Source: CAADGU01 sp035444285 (GTDB lineage: Bacteria; Chloroflexota; Anaerolineae; Promineifilales; Promineifilaceae). Taken from it: a stretch of 64,000 bases of DNA. The first letter of the stretch is position 1; the number at the start of each line of letters is the position of its first letter. The DNA is taken from the NCBI GenBank assembly GCA_035444285.1, contig DAOMOK010000019.1, forward strand, positions 1-64,000, written 5' to 3'. This document shows, piece by piece, positions 36,452-45,568 of the stretch. The notes beneath the pieces are model-generated. The model was given only the letters and a program-made list of their open reading frames with translations, searched no databases and was not told where the DNA came from. A program made the translations under genes and the position numbers.

Positions 36452-37603
36452 TCAATACAACAACGACACCAGTTTGCGCAGCCCTTGTTGTTTCAGCCAC
36501 AATTTCGTTTCCGAGGCGTCGCCTGTGTAAGGGATGCGGGCAGCGGGCACACGTGAGAGAGTAATATCGCGTACCGGCCCGGCAATTTCATTGATTACCG
36601 GCAAAATGCGGCGCGAATCCAGGCCCAGCCGGTCGGCCGAATCCATAAAAGTATTCAACTGTTGATTGGAAACCGGTTGGCCGGATGTGAGCGCCAGGAT
36701 TAGCCTAGAGCCGGCCAATACATCCACTACATCTTGATTGATATGGCTGCCGGTATCAATCAACACGTTGTATCCATCGGCCGTCAGCACATCGGTTATG
36801 TGCCGGAATGTGGTCATATTTAGCCTGGTGTCAGGGTTAATTAACCGTCCTGGCGCAGGGATAATGAGGATATGCTCGTTATGCCGTAAGGCAAACTCAT
36901 CAATTGCATTCAGGGTGATGTACTCTGGTGCAATCTTGAGTAATTCCACAATATCGTGCCGGGGAAACAAATGCAGCATGGGCGCGACGCCGCCCAATGG
37001 CAGATCAAAATCAATGATAATGCTGGGCCGCGTAGCCTGTATGGCAATGGCTTCGGCCAATTGGATGGTCAAGGTGGTGACGCCGACGCCACCTTTGGGG
37101 CTGAAGAGAGAGATAACATGCCCGGTTGTCACGGGCGCTGGCACGGCCGTATCCGCCTCCTCTTCTTCTTCATAAATTCCATGTTGGCGGTCTAATACGG
37201 CCGTGATCTGCTGCACCAGGTCCTCGGCGCGAAACGGTTTGGTCAGATATTCAGCCGCGCCCACATCAAATGCGCGCAGGCGATAATCGTGAACCTCGCT
37301 GGCAGTGACAAAAATCACCGGAATATCGGCCGTTTCGGGATTGTTTTTGATGTTCGTACACACCTCAAAACCATCCATACCCGGCATCATCACATCCAGC
37401 AGCACCAGATCAGGCCGATTGTGCGCCATAACTTTCAACCCATCCGGGCCATCTTTGGCCAGGCACACCTCATACCCGTTTTGCTTCAACTGATATTCAA
37501 TGAGATACCGCATGGGGAACTCATCTTCAATTATGAGAATTTTGCGTACTTCCTGGTGCATTGGTTTTAATTCATCCTCTACCATCTTATCATACCTGCC
37601 CAT
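36452..37603 (-). CDS. Receiver domain fused to a CpaE/ParA-like ATPase
   Basis: 383 residues. An N-terminal CheY-like receiver (ILIIEDEFPMRYL, phospho-Asp in LVLLDVMMPGMDGFEV, YLTKPF) is followed by an acidic linker (EEEEEAD) and a MinD/ParA-like ATPase starting HVISLFSPKGGVGVTTL. The P-loop has the first Lys, but Val replaces the second, as in CpaE pilus-localising proteins. CpaE itself has a degenerate receiver; here the Asp is kept. No tad/flp pilus genes are adjacent. The start is uncertain among three in-frame ATGs. Confidence 0.85.
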   Translation of the reverse strand: MGRYDKMVEDELKPMHQEVRKILIIEDEFPMRYLIEYQLKQNGYEVCLAKDGPDGLKVMAHNRPDLVLLDVMMPGMDGFEVCTNIKNNPETADIPVIFVTASEVHDYRLRAFDVGAAEYLTKPFRAEDLVQQITAVLDRQHGIYEEEEEADTAVPAPVTTGHVISLFSPKGGVGVTTLTIQLAEAIAIQATRPSIIIDFDLPLGGVAPMLHLFPRHDIVELLKIAPEYITLNAIDEFALRHNEHILIIPAPGRLINPDTRLNMTTFRHITDVLTADGYNVLIDTGSHINQDVVDVLAGSRLILALTSGQPVSNQQLNTFMDSADRLGLDSRRILPVINEIAGPVRDITLSRVPAARIPYTGDASETKLWLKQQGLRKLVSLLY

Positions 37604-37799
37604 GAAAAGAACTTAACGGGCACAAATTACGACGTTTCTGACAAGACAGCCCCGTTTACACGGACAGCCGTGAACGGCGCGTGAACTTTTTATTTTGTCA
37701 GTACCTCTGTAAGCCCTGGCGTAATACGCTACCTGTATGTTAGTGACTGGTTGTTGAATGTTTATGCCGACAACCGACAGCTATTGAAGGAGAACGGCC
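37604..37799. other. Divergent spacer between two receiver genes
   Basis: AT-rich sequence with no gene. Promoters for both genes must lie here, but none is clear enough to mark. Confidence 0.4.
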
Positions 37800-38189
37800 G
37801 TGGAACCGATTGTTTTGGTGGTAGATGATGAAGATATGACCCGCAGACTGCTGCGCCTGATGCTGGAGCGAGATGGGTTCACCATTCTCGAAGCAGAGGA
37901 TGGGCAGCAGGCGTTGGATATGATTGCCGAAACACTACCAGACGTTGTGATTCTGGATGTGATGATGCCTAATATGGATGGATTTACAGCCTGCCAGATA
38001 CTGCGCAGCCGTCCAGAAACGGCCACACTGCCCATTATCATGCTCAGCGCCCGCAGCCAGGTGGAAGCCATGCGCGCTGGCTTGCAGTCTGGCGCCGACC
38101 GCTATATGACCAAGCCCATTTCCAAACCGGAATTGGTGCAGACGATTACCGACCTGTTGTCCGGGGTGCCGGTAATCGGTAATCGGTAA
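37800..38189 (+). CDS. Single-domain response regulator (CheY-like)
   Basis: 129 residues with only a receiver: VLVVDDEDMTRRLLRL, phospho-Asp in VVILDVMMPNMDGFT, MLSARS and MTKPISKPEL. The start codon is GTG, with AAGGAG seven bases before it, and this GTG is part of an ACGGCCGTG octamer. The gene is divergent from the receiver-CpaE fusion, so they may act together. Confidence 0.92.
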   Translation: MEPIVLVVDDEDMTRRLLRLMLERDGFTILEAEDGQQALDMIAETLPDVVILDVMMPNMDGFTACQILRSRPETATLPIIMLSARSQVEAMRAGLQSGADRYMTKPISKPELVQTITDLLSGVPVIGNR

Positions 38190-38262
38190 TCCGTAATTGG
38201 TAATCGGTAATCGGTAATCCGATCAATCACGGATTACGGCTCACGGATTACGGTTCACAGCC
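38168..38262. repeat. Phrase repeat GGTAATCGGTAATCCGTAAT
   Basis: Tandem 7-8-base phrases, then the complementary ATCACGGATTACGG copies. It covers the 3' ends of the CheY and argH genes. Similar arrays are at 34302-34336, 40862-40895 and 45500-45566. Confidence 0.75.
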
Positions 38263-39620
38263 TGTCGCGCTGCCGCCAATTGGTTTGCCAGAGCCGCCGG
38301 CGATGTGCCCCCGGTGACATTCCGGTTTGATAGCGAGGATGTGATGTGGAACACGGCCGTGACATCCTCCCCAAATACCCCGCTTACTGTTTGCAATTCC
38401 GCTACCGTTAGCTCCGTCAAATTCACCCCTTTCTGCTCTGCCAACTGCACCACCTGACCCACTAGATGATGCGCCTGCCGGAAGGGGATGCCCCGCTTCA
38501 CCAGATAATCGGCTAAATCCGTTGCCAGTAGCCCTGGCTCTAACTGCGCCGCCATGCGCTCCGGGCGCAGCGTCAACGTGCGCATCAGCCCGGCCATGAT
38601 GGGCAAGGTGAGCCGCAGGGTGTCAAAGGCGTCAAATACCGGCTCCTTGTCTTCCTGCAAATCTTTGTCATAGCTGGAGGGCAGCCCCTTGAGCGTGGTC
38701 AGCAGCCCGGTGAGATGGCCCACCAGCCGCCCCGCCTTGCCGCGTGTCAGTTCCAACGTGTCGGGATTTTTCTTTTGCGGCATCAGGCTGCTGCCGGTGC
38801 TGTAGCCATCATCCAGCCGCACAAAGCCAAACTCGGCGCTGCTGAACAGGATCAACTGCTCGGCCAACCGGCTGAGATGCAGGCCAATCATGGCCGTCGC
38901 ATACAAAAAGTCGGCGGCAAAATCACGGTCGGAAACGGCGTCCAGACTGTTCTCGCTCACGGCCGTAAACCCCAATTCCCGTGCCAACCATTCCCGGTCT
39001 ATCGGATAGGCTGTGCCCGCCAATGCGCCCGAACCGAGGGGAAGCACGGCCGTGCGCGCCCGCACCTGCGCCAGCCGTTCCCCATCCCGCGTCAACGGCC
39101 AGAAATGGGACAATATCCAATGCCCCCATGTCACCGGCTGGGCATGTTGTAAATGGGTGTATCCGGGCATGGGCAGGTTCAAATAGGCTTCGGCGCTTTC
39201 AATCAGCGCCTGTTGCAAATCGGTCAGGCTGTCATGCAGGTGGTCAATGGCTCCCATCACCCACAGCCGAAAATCGGTGGCTACCTGGTCATTGCGGCTG
39301 CGGCCCGTGTGCAGCTTGCCGCCCACGTCACCCACCATTTCGGTCAGGCGGCGTTCCACGGCCGTGTGAATATCCTCATCCCCCGCTTCAAACACAAACG
39401 ACCCATTTGCAAATTCAGCCTGCACCTGGCCCAGCCCGGTCACTATCGTTTCCGCTTCGGCCGTTGTCAGCACACCCGCCTTGGCCAGCGCCCGCGCCCA
39501 GGCCATGCTGCCGCGAATATCTTCGGCAACCAGCCGCCGGTCAAAAGGCAGGCTGGCGTTAAACTCATGCACCAACACATCTGTCTCTCTGGCGAACCGT
39601 CCGCCCCACAATTTGCTCAT
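38241..39620 (-). CDS. argH: Argininosuccinate lyase
   Basis: Last step of arginine synthesis: argininosuccinate to arginine and fumarate. 459 residues, normal length. N-terminal KLWGGRF, HTGRSRNDQVATD, THLQHAQPVTWGHW, and the fumarase-superfamily signature GSSLMPQKKNPD with the catalytic Ser loop. It begins in a four-base overlap with the M28 peptidase gene, at the end of the arginine cluster. Confidence 0.97.
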   Translation of the reverse strand: MSKLWGGRFARETDVLVHEFNASLPFDRRLVAEDIRGSMAWARALAKAGVLTTAEAETIVTGLGQVQAEFANGSFVFEAGDEDIHTAVERRLTEMVGDVGGKLHTGRSRNDQVATDFRLWVMGAIDHLHDSLTDLQQALIESAEAYLNLPMPGYTHLQHAQPVTWGHWILSHFWPLTRDGERLAQVRARTAVLPLGSGALAGTAYPIDREWLARELGFTAVSENSLDAVSDRDFAADFLYATAMIGLHLSRLAEQLILFSSAEFGFVRLDDGYSTGSSLMPQKKNPDTLELTRGKAGRLVGHLTGLLTTLKGLPSSYDKDLQEDKEPVFDAFDTLRLTLPIMAGLMRTLTLRPERMAAQLEPGLLATDLADYLVKRGIPFRQAHHLVGQVVQLAEQKGVNLTELTVAELQTVSGVFGEDVTAVFHITSSLSNRNVTGGTSPAALANQLAAARQAVNRNP

Positions 39621-40561
39621 CTTGTTTTCCCTACCTCTTCTTGCAGAAAGTTGGTTAACCCCTGGATCAGGGGATGTATCTTGTCTGGAAAGAAATCGTT
39701 GTCGGCCGGTGTGTGGATGCGGGGGATGTAGTAGCCGCCGGGAATCAGCGTCGGGTCGGCATACGAAATATCCACCGCTCCCTCCTGGCCAAAGGTGTAA
39801 TTATCGGAAAGAGGCACCGGCCCCATGTTCATCGTCTGCAATGTGGGGAGGTGTTTTTGTAGATACGGCCGTAGCCTTTCCGCCACCGCGCCATTTCGAT
39901 GGTAGATGAGCAGGGGCGTTTGCCCTCTGGAAATACAATCCAGGTTAATGATCACGGCGTTTTGGTAGGGATGACCCTGTTTTTGCCACACCTGTTTCAG
40001 TGCCCCAGACCCCAACAACCCCCACTCCTCATTGTCCAGAAACAATAACTGTACCTTTTCTTGCAGTTCTGGACGTTGACACAGCCAATCGGCCAGGGCC
40101 ATCAGGCCAATGACGCCGCTGGTATTGTCCTCGCGGTTGTGTGGGTTGGGAATAAACAAAGTGAGGAGCGACAGAAAAATAAGCAGGTGAAACAACGTCG
40201 CCAGCCCCACCGTCGCCAAAAGCAGGGAGACCAGCACCAACAGCCCCACCAGCAGCACCATCGCCAGGATTTGCCGGGTATGCCCAATCAGCTGAAAGAG
40301 CCAGGAAAACCAGAAGGGAATGATAGTCGGCGTATCGTAATGCGCCAGAAAGATGACGCGGGGATTGTCACATTTTGTGGACAGATTCGTGCAGCGGAGC
40401 AGTTTGCGGGCCACGATGCGGCTGGTGGTAAAGTTCCGGGCGTGTAGCTCCGTTTCCAATTCCTGTAAGAACTGTTCTTTTTGCTTTTTTGTGACGCGCA
40501 CCGGGTAACGGCCGTGCCACTCCCCATCCAACGTCGTTATCAACTCGTTCATCTTTGCCAT
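39617..40561 (-). CDS. M28-family zinc peptidase with inserted membrane spans
   Basis: 314 residues. Metal ligands and acids are visible in FLAHYDTP, NREDNTSG, LDNEEWGLLG, INLDC and RIHTPAD, the aminopeptidase M28 order. Two hydrophobic spans (about 85-130) interrupt the domain between the first His and the Asp, which is unusual and would tether it to the membrane. Translationally coupled to argH; a link to arginine metabolism is inferred from position only. Confidence 0.85.
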   Translation of the reverse strand: MAKMNELITTLDGEWHGRYPVRVTKKQKEQFLQELETELHARNFTTSRIVARKLLRCTNLSTKCDNPRVIFLAHYDTPTIIPFWFSWLFQLIGHTRQILAMVLLVGLLVLVSLLLATVGLATLFHLLIFLSLLTLFIPNPHNREDNTSGVIGLMALADWLCQRPELQEKVQLLFLDNEEWGLLGSGALKQVWQKQGHPYQNAVIINLDCISRGQTPLLIYHRNGAVAERLRPYLQKHLPTLQTMNMGPVPLSDNYTFGQEGAVDISYADPTLIPGGYYIPRIHTPADNDFFPDKIHPLIQGLTNFLQEEVGKTR

Positions 40562-40631
40562 TATGATTGCCCCAGTTTGCTGCCAAAAATCTTCGCGCCC
40601 GCACCTCTTCGTGTGCCTTCACAGATCAATC

Positions 40632-40841
40632 TTATCTGCCCCGCAAAAAGAGACTCCACAACCCAAACCCCACCAACAAAAGGGCAAAAACGAGATATAA
40701 AATGGTTGCCTTCCGGTCACCCAGGCGGGCGCGGGTCAGTTGCATCCGACGACTGCGTTCCCAGTAAAAGGCCGGTTTCACTATAATGCCATACAGTTCA
40801 TATAGTCCCCAGGCGACGATGGCTATGTCCAACAGGTTCAC
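40632..40841 (-). CDS. Small two-span membrane protein
   Basis: 69 residues: a first hydrophobic helix (LLDIAIVAWGLYELYGIIV), a basic loop (WERSRRMQLTRARLGDRK) and a second helix (ATILYLVFALLLVGFGLWSL). Not recognised. The good charge pattern and its place in the minus-strand run support a real gene. Confidence 0.6.
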   Translation of the reverse strand: MNLLDIAIVAWGLYELYGIIVKPAFYWERSRRMQLTRARLGDRKATILYLVFALLLVGFGLWSLFLRGR

Positions 40842-40898
40842 TACAATACCTCGTTCTTTTTCGTAATCCGTTAACCGATTACGGATTACGGGTCACGG

Positions 40899-42140
40899 TT
40901 ACGTCCGGTAATCGGCATTGATGCTCACATAATCATGGCTCAGGTCACATGTCCAGACTACGGCCGTACCCACCCCACCACCTACCGCCAACTCTACCGC
41001 AAATTCGGATTGAGCAAAAATGTGGGCGGCGTCCGCTTCCAAATAGTCGGTTGGTGTGCCCTGCGCTACCAGTTGCAGCCGTTCCGCGCCGGGGATGCTA
41101 ACCCACAGGCTGGACTGATTCTGCGCAAAGGGGATGCCCGCCCGCCCCGCCGCCGCCAAAATCCGTCCCCAATTAGGGTCGCTGCCCGCAAAGGCTGTCT
41201 TCACCAGCGGCGAAGTGGCGATGGTATTGGCAATGGCATGAGCGTCGGCATCGCTGGACGCGCCTGTCACCTGAATTTCCACAAACTTCGTCGCGCCTTC
41301 GCCATCGCGCACAATCAGCTTTGCCAGTTCGGCGCAGACAAAGTTCAGCCCTTCGCCAAAGAGCGCAAGGTTTTGTTCATCGGCTACGGCCGTGCCCCTC
41401 ATCCCATTTGCCAACAGCAATACCGTATCATTGGTGCTGGTATCGCCGTCCACACTGATGCGGTTGAAGCTCTGGTTCACGGCCGTGTGCAACAATCCAG
41501 CTAGCACATCGGGCGCAATCCGGGCATCGGTCGTGATCACCGCCAGCATCGTCGCCATGTTGGGGTGAATCATGCCCGCCCCTTTGGCCATGCCGCCAAT
41601 CGTCACCATGCCATTTGGCAGTTCCACCGTCGCCGCCAGATGTTTCGGCCGGGTATCCGTCGTCATAATCGCCCGCGCCGCCTCTAATCCTCCCCCCCTC
41701 TGCGCCTCTGCGCCTCTGCGTTGAAGATTCTGCCCGGCCGTTTCCACCCCCGCGCGTATTTTGTCCATCGGCAACTGCACACCAATCACACCGGTAGAAA
41801 GCAGCAGCACCTGATCGGGCTGGATGCCCAACGCCGCCGCTGCCAGCCGCTGCGTTTCCCGCGCATTGGCCAGCCCTGGTTCACCCGTACAGGCATTGGC
41901 ATTCTTCGCATTCGCCACCACCGCCCGAATTGCTGTCTTGTTCTGCGCCAGCGTTTCCCGGTCTACGATAACCGGCGCGGCTACCACCTGATTTTGGGTG
42001 AACATCGCCGCGCACACACAATCCCGCTCGGAAACCACCAGCGCCAGGTCAGGCTGGTTATCTTTTTTCAGACCGGTGGGCACGGCTACGGCCGTGAATC
42101 CCGCCGGACTGGTGACAGAACCGTTTACGATATTGTTCAT
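40899..42140 (-). CDS. argJ: Bifunctional ornithine acetyltransferase / N-acetylglutamate synthase
   Basis: Recycles the acetyl group from acetylornithine to glutamate. 413 residues. The self-cleavage site lies in KGAGMIHPNMATML (Thr nucleophile), with CAAMFTQNQV and ALLKTAFAGSDPNWGRI-like regions (TAFAGSDPNWGR). An insertion, NLQRRGAEAQRGG, near residue 138 comes from the spacer phrase CCTCTGCGCCTCTGCG, also found in argD. GGAGAG precedes the ATG. Confidence 0.95.
   Translation of the reverse strand: MNNIVNGSVTSPAGFTAVAVPTGLKKDNQPDLALVVSERDCVCAAMFTQNQVVAAPVIVDRETLAQNKTAIRAVVANAKNANACTGEPGLANARETQRLAAAALGIQPDQVLLLSTGVIGVQLPMDKIRAGVETAGQNLQRRGAEAQRGGGLEAARAIMTTDTRPKHLAATVELPNGMVTIGGMAKGAGMIHPNMATMLAVITTDARIAPDVLAGLLHTAVNQSFNRISVDGDTSTNDTVLLLANGMRGTAVADEQNLALFGEGLNFVCAELAKLIVRDGEGATKFVEIQVTGASSDADAHAIANTIATSPLVKTAFAGSDPNWGRILAAAGRAGIPFAQNQSSLWVSIPGAERLQLVAQGTPTDYLEADAAHIFAQSEFAVELAVGGGVGTAVVWTCDLSHDYVSINADYRT
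41698..41724. repeat. CCTCTGCGCCTCTGCG phrase inside argJ
   Basis: Three copies of GCGCCTCT-like units, translated as QRRGAEAQRG. The same phrase is in argD at 46404-46430. Confidence 0.75.
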
Positions 42141-42178
42141 ACTCTCCTGTGGTATAGAACAGATTGGTCTTTTTTATA

Positions 42179-43585
42179 TTATGGAATTGGACACACGTCG
42201 ACGGCCGTTAGACTGGGATTCCCATATCCTAGGTCAGCCAGTGGCCCTGTCGGGCTGTCAGTGGTTGCAAGCATGGTGGTTATCTCGTTACAAAGTGCCA
42301 GCGGAAAATCACCCTCTTGCCAGTTTGCCAACAGAAATTTTGCCGCTTGGGTAATAGGGGTATCTGGGTAATTGCTGTCTAACCAACTCAACCAATCAAG
42401 TGCTCGTCCACTATTTCCTTGTAACAAATCTATCAAAATCAAACGGAATGCGGCAAACTGGTTAATTGCCGCTCTCACGTCTTCTTCTGTGCCTTCGCTC
42501 ATAGGCGGTGGAGTTAGCAGGGAGTCGTCATTAATGGCCTCTGCATACAAGGTCAGTGCTTCATCCAACCGGGCTATATTTGCAAAGGCAAATTTGCTAT
42601 TCGCCTCATAAAGAATGTGATGACGGTATTGTGTAGGGTCAAGGATTACATCTGTGAGAGTGATTGACGATCCATCCCATGACCATACCTCAGTATAGGT
42701 GCGTTCAATGCCGGCCCCTGCGGAACCGCTTGCTCCGCCGTGAACATAAAAGTCTTGCAGCCCATCACCATTATGATCGGCAAAATAGGTATCAGAGAAG
42801 CTCATCGTAATCGTGTCAAATTCCGGATGGTTTAATGAGAGGTGAGCAGCAACAATGCTCTGCAATGTCCCATCAGCATAAGCAAGAATCTGATATTGCC
42901 CTGTACATGTGTGTGCACCACATATCTGGCGGTTTATGATTACTTCTGGCAGATCATCTCCGTTCATTTCGGCAAGACCGACAATAACCGGAATAGGTTC
43001 TTCTCCAATTTCTGTAGCTACATTCTCCATGTAGTAGCGATACAATATACCTGCCTGACCAATAACCCATAAATTTCCCAAACGCCATCCCTCATTGACT
43101 GTTGCTTGTGTAGGGAGATAAAGAGTCAGTACCCACTCAAAATCTCCATCTGCGTTTAGATCAATAGTCGTTATATCGTTAATTTGATCCTGCCAGCCTG
43201 CTTCTTGTAGTTGGATTTGTATTGCGTTAGGTTCAATTCCTTCTTGCCATGCCTGTACCAGCCATGTTTCCAATTCTGCCCAAGTCGTAGGGGCTGGCCC
43301 CAGGTTGTCTGCTGTGGGTGTGGCACAAACCGTACCGCAGCCGTTCGGGCATTCGCCAGGACAAAAATAAACCTCGTTTTCCGTACAGGCAGGCGGTGTA
43401 CACATGGGCGCGGGCGTTGGGGAGGATTCTGTCTCTGGTGTATTGGTGGCGGTAGGGGGAGGGGGCACGGCCGTATCCGTTACCATTATAACCCGTGTAG
43501 GCATAACGGTAGCCGCTTCCTCCGGCACGGCCGTACATGCTATTGCAAATATACCCATCCATGCTAACCAAAGGCATCGAATCAT
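42179..43585 (-). CDS. Lipoprotein with FG-GAP-like repeats
   Basis: 468 residues. Signal peptide with lipobox FAIAC, then a Thr/Pro-rich linker (PTATNTPETESSPTPAPMC), a cysteine-rich stretch (CPGECPNGCGTVC) and calcium-binding-like loops (DLNADGDFEW, EMNGDDLPEV, DHNGDGLQDF) like FG-GAP repeats, ending in a helical, TPR-like region. Exported and anchored to the membrane. GGAGAG lies before the ATG used. Its place inside the arginine cluster is unexplained. Confidence 0.82.
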   Translation of the reverse strand: MIRCLWLAWMGIFAIACTAVPEEAATVMPTRVIMVTDTAVPPPPTATNTPETESSPTPAPMCTPPACTENEVYFCPGECPNGCGTVCATPTADNLGPAPTTWAELETWLVQAWQEGIEPNAIQIQLQEAGWQDQINDITTIDLNADGDFEWVLTLYLPTQATVNEGWRLGNLWVIGQAGILYRYYMENVATEIGEEPIPVIVGLAEMNGDDLPEVIINRQICGAHTCTGQYQILAYADGTLQSIVAAHLSLNHPEFDTITMSFSDTYFADHNGDGLQDFYVHGGASGSAGAGIERTYTEVWSWDGSSITLTDVILDPTQYRHHILYEANSKFAFANIARLDEALTLYAEAINDDSLLTPPPMSEGTEEDVRAAINQFAAFRLILIDLLQGNSGRALDWLSWLDSNYPDTPITQAAKFLLANWQEGDFPLALCNEITTMLATTDSPTGPLADLGYGNPSLTAVDVCPIP

Positions 43586-43658
43586 GGCTCTCTCCTGCCT
43601 GAGAATAATGACCACACAAAAAATTTACCACAGATTCGTCGGATGCGCGGCATGGATT

Positions 43659-43691
43659 AGACATCCGATTTCTCCAAGAAATCGGATGTCT
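43659..43691 (-). repeat. Hairpin, AGACATCCGATTT family, copy 3
   Basis: 15-bp perfect arms, loop CCA, downstream of argG; likely terminator. Confidence 0.85.
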
Positions 43692-43700
43692 GGTATCCAA

Positions 43701-44978
43701 TCAATCCCGCTTAAACTTCGAGTAATCGGGAGCGGCGTAGCGGGTTTTGCCGCCGTCGCTCACCTCCATCATCGCCCGCACCTTCATTTGCAGACCAAAC
43801 AGGGTGATAAAACCCACCGCATCTGACTGATCATACACATCTTCCTGGCCGAAGGTGGCAAAATCTTCGCGGTAAAGGCTGTGCGGGCTGTAGCGACCAG
43901 AGACAATCACATTGCCCTTGTACAATTTCAACTTCACCCAGCCTGATACCGTCTCCTGGGTTTTGTCCACAAATGCCTGCATCGCCTCGCGCAAGAAGGT
44001 GTACCATTTGCCATCATACACCAGTTCCGCATAGCGTACCGCCTGCTGCTCTTTGTAGTGCATCGTGTCCCGATCCAGGCACAGCGTTTCCAGTTCGTGA
44101 TGGGCGGCGTACAAAATGGTGCCGCCGGGCGTCTCATACACCCCATGCGACTTCATGCCCACCAGCCGGTTTTCCACCAGATCAATCCGGCCGATGCCAT
44201 GTTTTGCCCCCAACTCGTTCAGCTTTTCCACAATGGCAGCGGGTGGCAGTTGCACGTCGTTAACCGCCACCGGAATCCCCTTCTCAAAATCAATCTTCAC
44301 ATATTCCGCCGTATCCGGCGCAGCTTCCGGGGAAACGGATAGCTGATACATCACCTCCTCCGGTTCCTGCGCCGGGTCTTCCAAAATGCCACCCTCGTGT
44401 GACAAATGCCACAGGTTAGCGTCGCGGCTGTAGATGGACTTCTCCGTCTGCGTCACGGGCACGTTGTGTTTGCGGGCATAGGCTAGCGCATCCTCCCGCG
44501 AGCGAATGTCCCACTCGCGCCAGGGGGCAATCACTTGCAGCGTGGGATTGAGCGCCTTGTAGGTCAGTTCAAAACGTACCTGATCATTACCCTTGCCGGT
44601 GGCCCCATGCGCCACGGCATCAGCCCCTTCCGCTTCAGCAATAGCGACCTGCCATTTGGCGATGAGCGGCCGTGCCACCGACGTGCCCAGCAGATAACGC
44701 CGTTCATAAATGGCGCCCGCCTGCATCATCGGAAACAGGAAATCTTTGGCAAACTCGTGGCGCAAATCTTCCACATACACCTTGCTGGCGCCGCTGGCGA
44801 GCGCCTTTTCCGTCAGCCCGGCTAATTCGGCGTCACCCTGGCCCAGGTTGGCGCAAAAACAGATGACTTCGCAGCCATAATTTTCGCGCAGCCAGGGCAC
44901 AATGACGCTGGTGTCCAGCCCACCGGAGTAGGCCAGCACCACTTTGTTAACTTGAGGTCTTTCTTTTTTCTTAGGCAT
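43701..44978 (-). CDS. argG: Argininosuccinate synthase (internal start)
   Basis: Condenses citrulline and aspartate with ATP. 425 residues from the internal ATG (PKKKERPQVNKVVLAYSGGL). PP-loop AYSGGLDTSV, HGATGKGNDQVRFE, SRDANLWHLSHEGG and ENRLVGMKSHGVYETPGG are family motifs. AAAGGAG stands right before this ATG, which favours separate translation, yet the frame is open into the upstream argA. About 25 residues more than typical, mainly at the ends. Confidence 0.95.
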   Translation of the reverse strand: MPKKKERPQVNKVVLAYSGGLDTSVIVPWLRENYGCEVICFCANLGQGDAELAGLTEKALASGASKVYVEDLRHEFAKDFLFPMMQAGAIYERRYLLGTSVARPLIAKWQVAIAEAEGADAVAHGATGKGNDQVRFELTYKALNPTLQVIAPWREWDIRSREDALAYARKHNVPVTQTEKSIYSRDANLWHLSHEGGILEDPAQEPEEVMYQLSVSPEAAPDTAEYVKIDFEKGIPVAVNDVQLPPAAIVEKLNELGAKHGIGRIDLVENRLVGMKSHGVYETPGGTILYAAHHELETLCLDRDTMHYKEQQAVRYAELVYDGKWYTFLREAMQAFVDKTQETVSGWVKLKLYKGNVIVSGRYSPHSLYREDFATFGQEDVYDQSDAVGFITLFGLQMKVRAMMEVSDGGKTRYAAPDYSKFKRD

Positions 44979-45494
44979 GAGAATTTCTCCTTTTCTGGTT
45001 AATTGAAAATTGTCAATTGTCAATTGAAAATTGTTAACGGGGTTGAGGTGCAGCACAACGGCCGTCTCGTCACACGCATGTCTTACCGGGCATTGCACAC
45101 AGTCGCGGTACACCTTCTCCGGGAAACGCTCCATGCTGGTGACGCTGAAACCGACGCTCTGGAAAAATTTGACGGCGCGGGTCAGGGCAAACAGGGTGGG
45201 CACACCGCGCTGCCGCGCCTGCATAATCAACTCCTTGACGATGGTACTGCCCCAGCCCTGCCCCTTCACATCGTCATGCACCGCCAGCGAGCGCACTTCG
45301 GCCAATGCTTCGGTGTAGAAGAGCAGGGAGACGCAGGCAATCACACGGCCGTCCCAAACCCCCACCAGCCAATCAGACAGCGTTTGCTCAATGGAAGCGG
45401 CGCTGCGCGGCAGCACATCCCCGCGGCGGGCATGTTCATGCAGCAGTTCCAAAATACCGGGAATGTCGGTGGGGCGGGCGGGTCTTATGTTCAT
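43701..45494 (-). CDS. argA: ArgA-ArgG: N-acetylglutamate synthase joined in frame to argininosuccinate synthase
   Basis: One 597-codon frame. Residues 1-150 form a short GNAT-type N-acetylglutamate synthase (NIRPARPTDIPGILELL, VHDDVKGQGWGSTIVKELI, FPEKVYRDCVQCPVRHACDE), the first step of arginine synthesis. No stop separates it from ArgG, which follows after a linker encoded by AATTGTCAATTG phrases (NNFQLTIDNFQLT). ArgG also has its own ribosome site, so both a fusion and separate ArgG are possible. Confidence 0.75.
   Translation of the reverse strand: MNIRPARPTDIPGILELLHEHARRGDVLPRSAASIEQTLSDWLVGVWDGRVIACVSLLFYTEALAEVRSLAVHDDVKGQGWGSTIVKELIMQARQRGVPTLFALTRAVKFFQSVGFSVTSMERFPEKVYRDCVQCPVRHACDETAVVLHLNPVNNFQLTIDNFQLTRKGEILMPKKKERPQVNKVVLAYSGGLDTSVIVPWLRENYGCEVICFCANLGQGDAELAGLTEKALASGASKVYVEDLRHEFAKDFLFPMMQAGAIYERRYLLGTSVARPLIAKWQVAIAEAEGADAVAHGATGKGNDQVRFELTYKALNPTLQVIAPWREWDIRSREDALAYARKHNVPVTQTEKSIYSRDANLWHLSHEGGILEDPAQEPEEVMYQLSVSPEAAPDTAEYVKIDFEKGIPVAVNDVQLPPAAIVEKLNELGAKHGIGRIDLVENRLVGMKSHGVYETPGGTILYAAHHELETLCLDRDTMHYKEQQAVRYAELVYDGKWYTFLREAMQAFVDKTQETVSGWVKLKLYKGNVIVSGRYSPHSLYREDFATFGQEDVYDQSDAVGFITLFGLQMKVRAMMEVSDGGKTRYAAPDYSKFKRD
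45000..45036. repeat. AATTGTCAATTG phrase at the argA-argG junction
   Basis: Three overlapping copies of GAAAATTGTCAATTG-like units. Translated on the minus strand they give the linker NNFQLTIDNFQL without a stop. Confidence 0.7.
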
Positions 45495-45499
45495 GTGGG

Positions 45500-45566
45500 T
45501 AATCCGTAACCCGTAATCCGTAATCCGTAATCCGACGGGTCACGGATTACGGGTTACGGATTACAT
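45500..45566. repeat. GTAATCCGTAATCCG phrase repeat with inverted copy
   Basis: GTAATCCGTAACCCGTAATC units face GGATTACGGGTTACGGATTA, giving a long hairpin between argD and argA. Confidence 0.75.
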
Positions 45567-45568
45567 TC

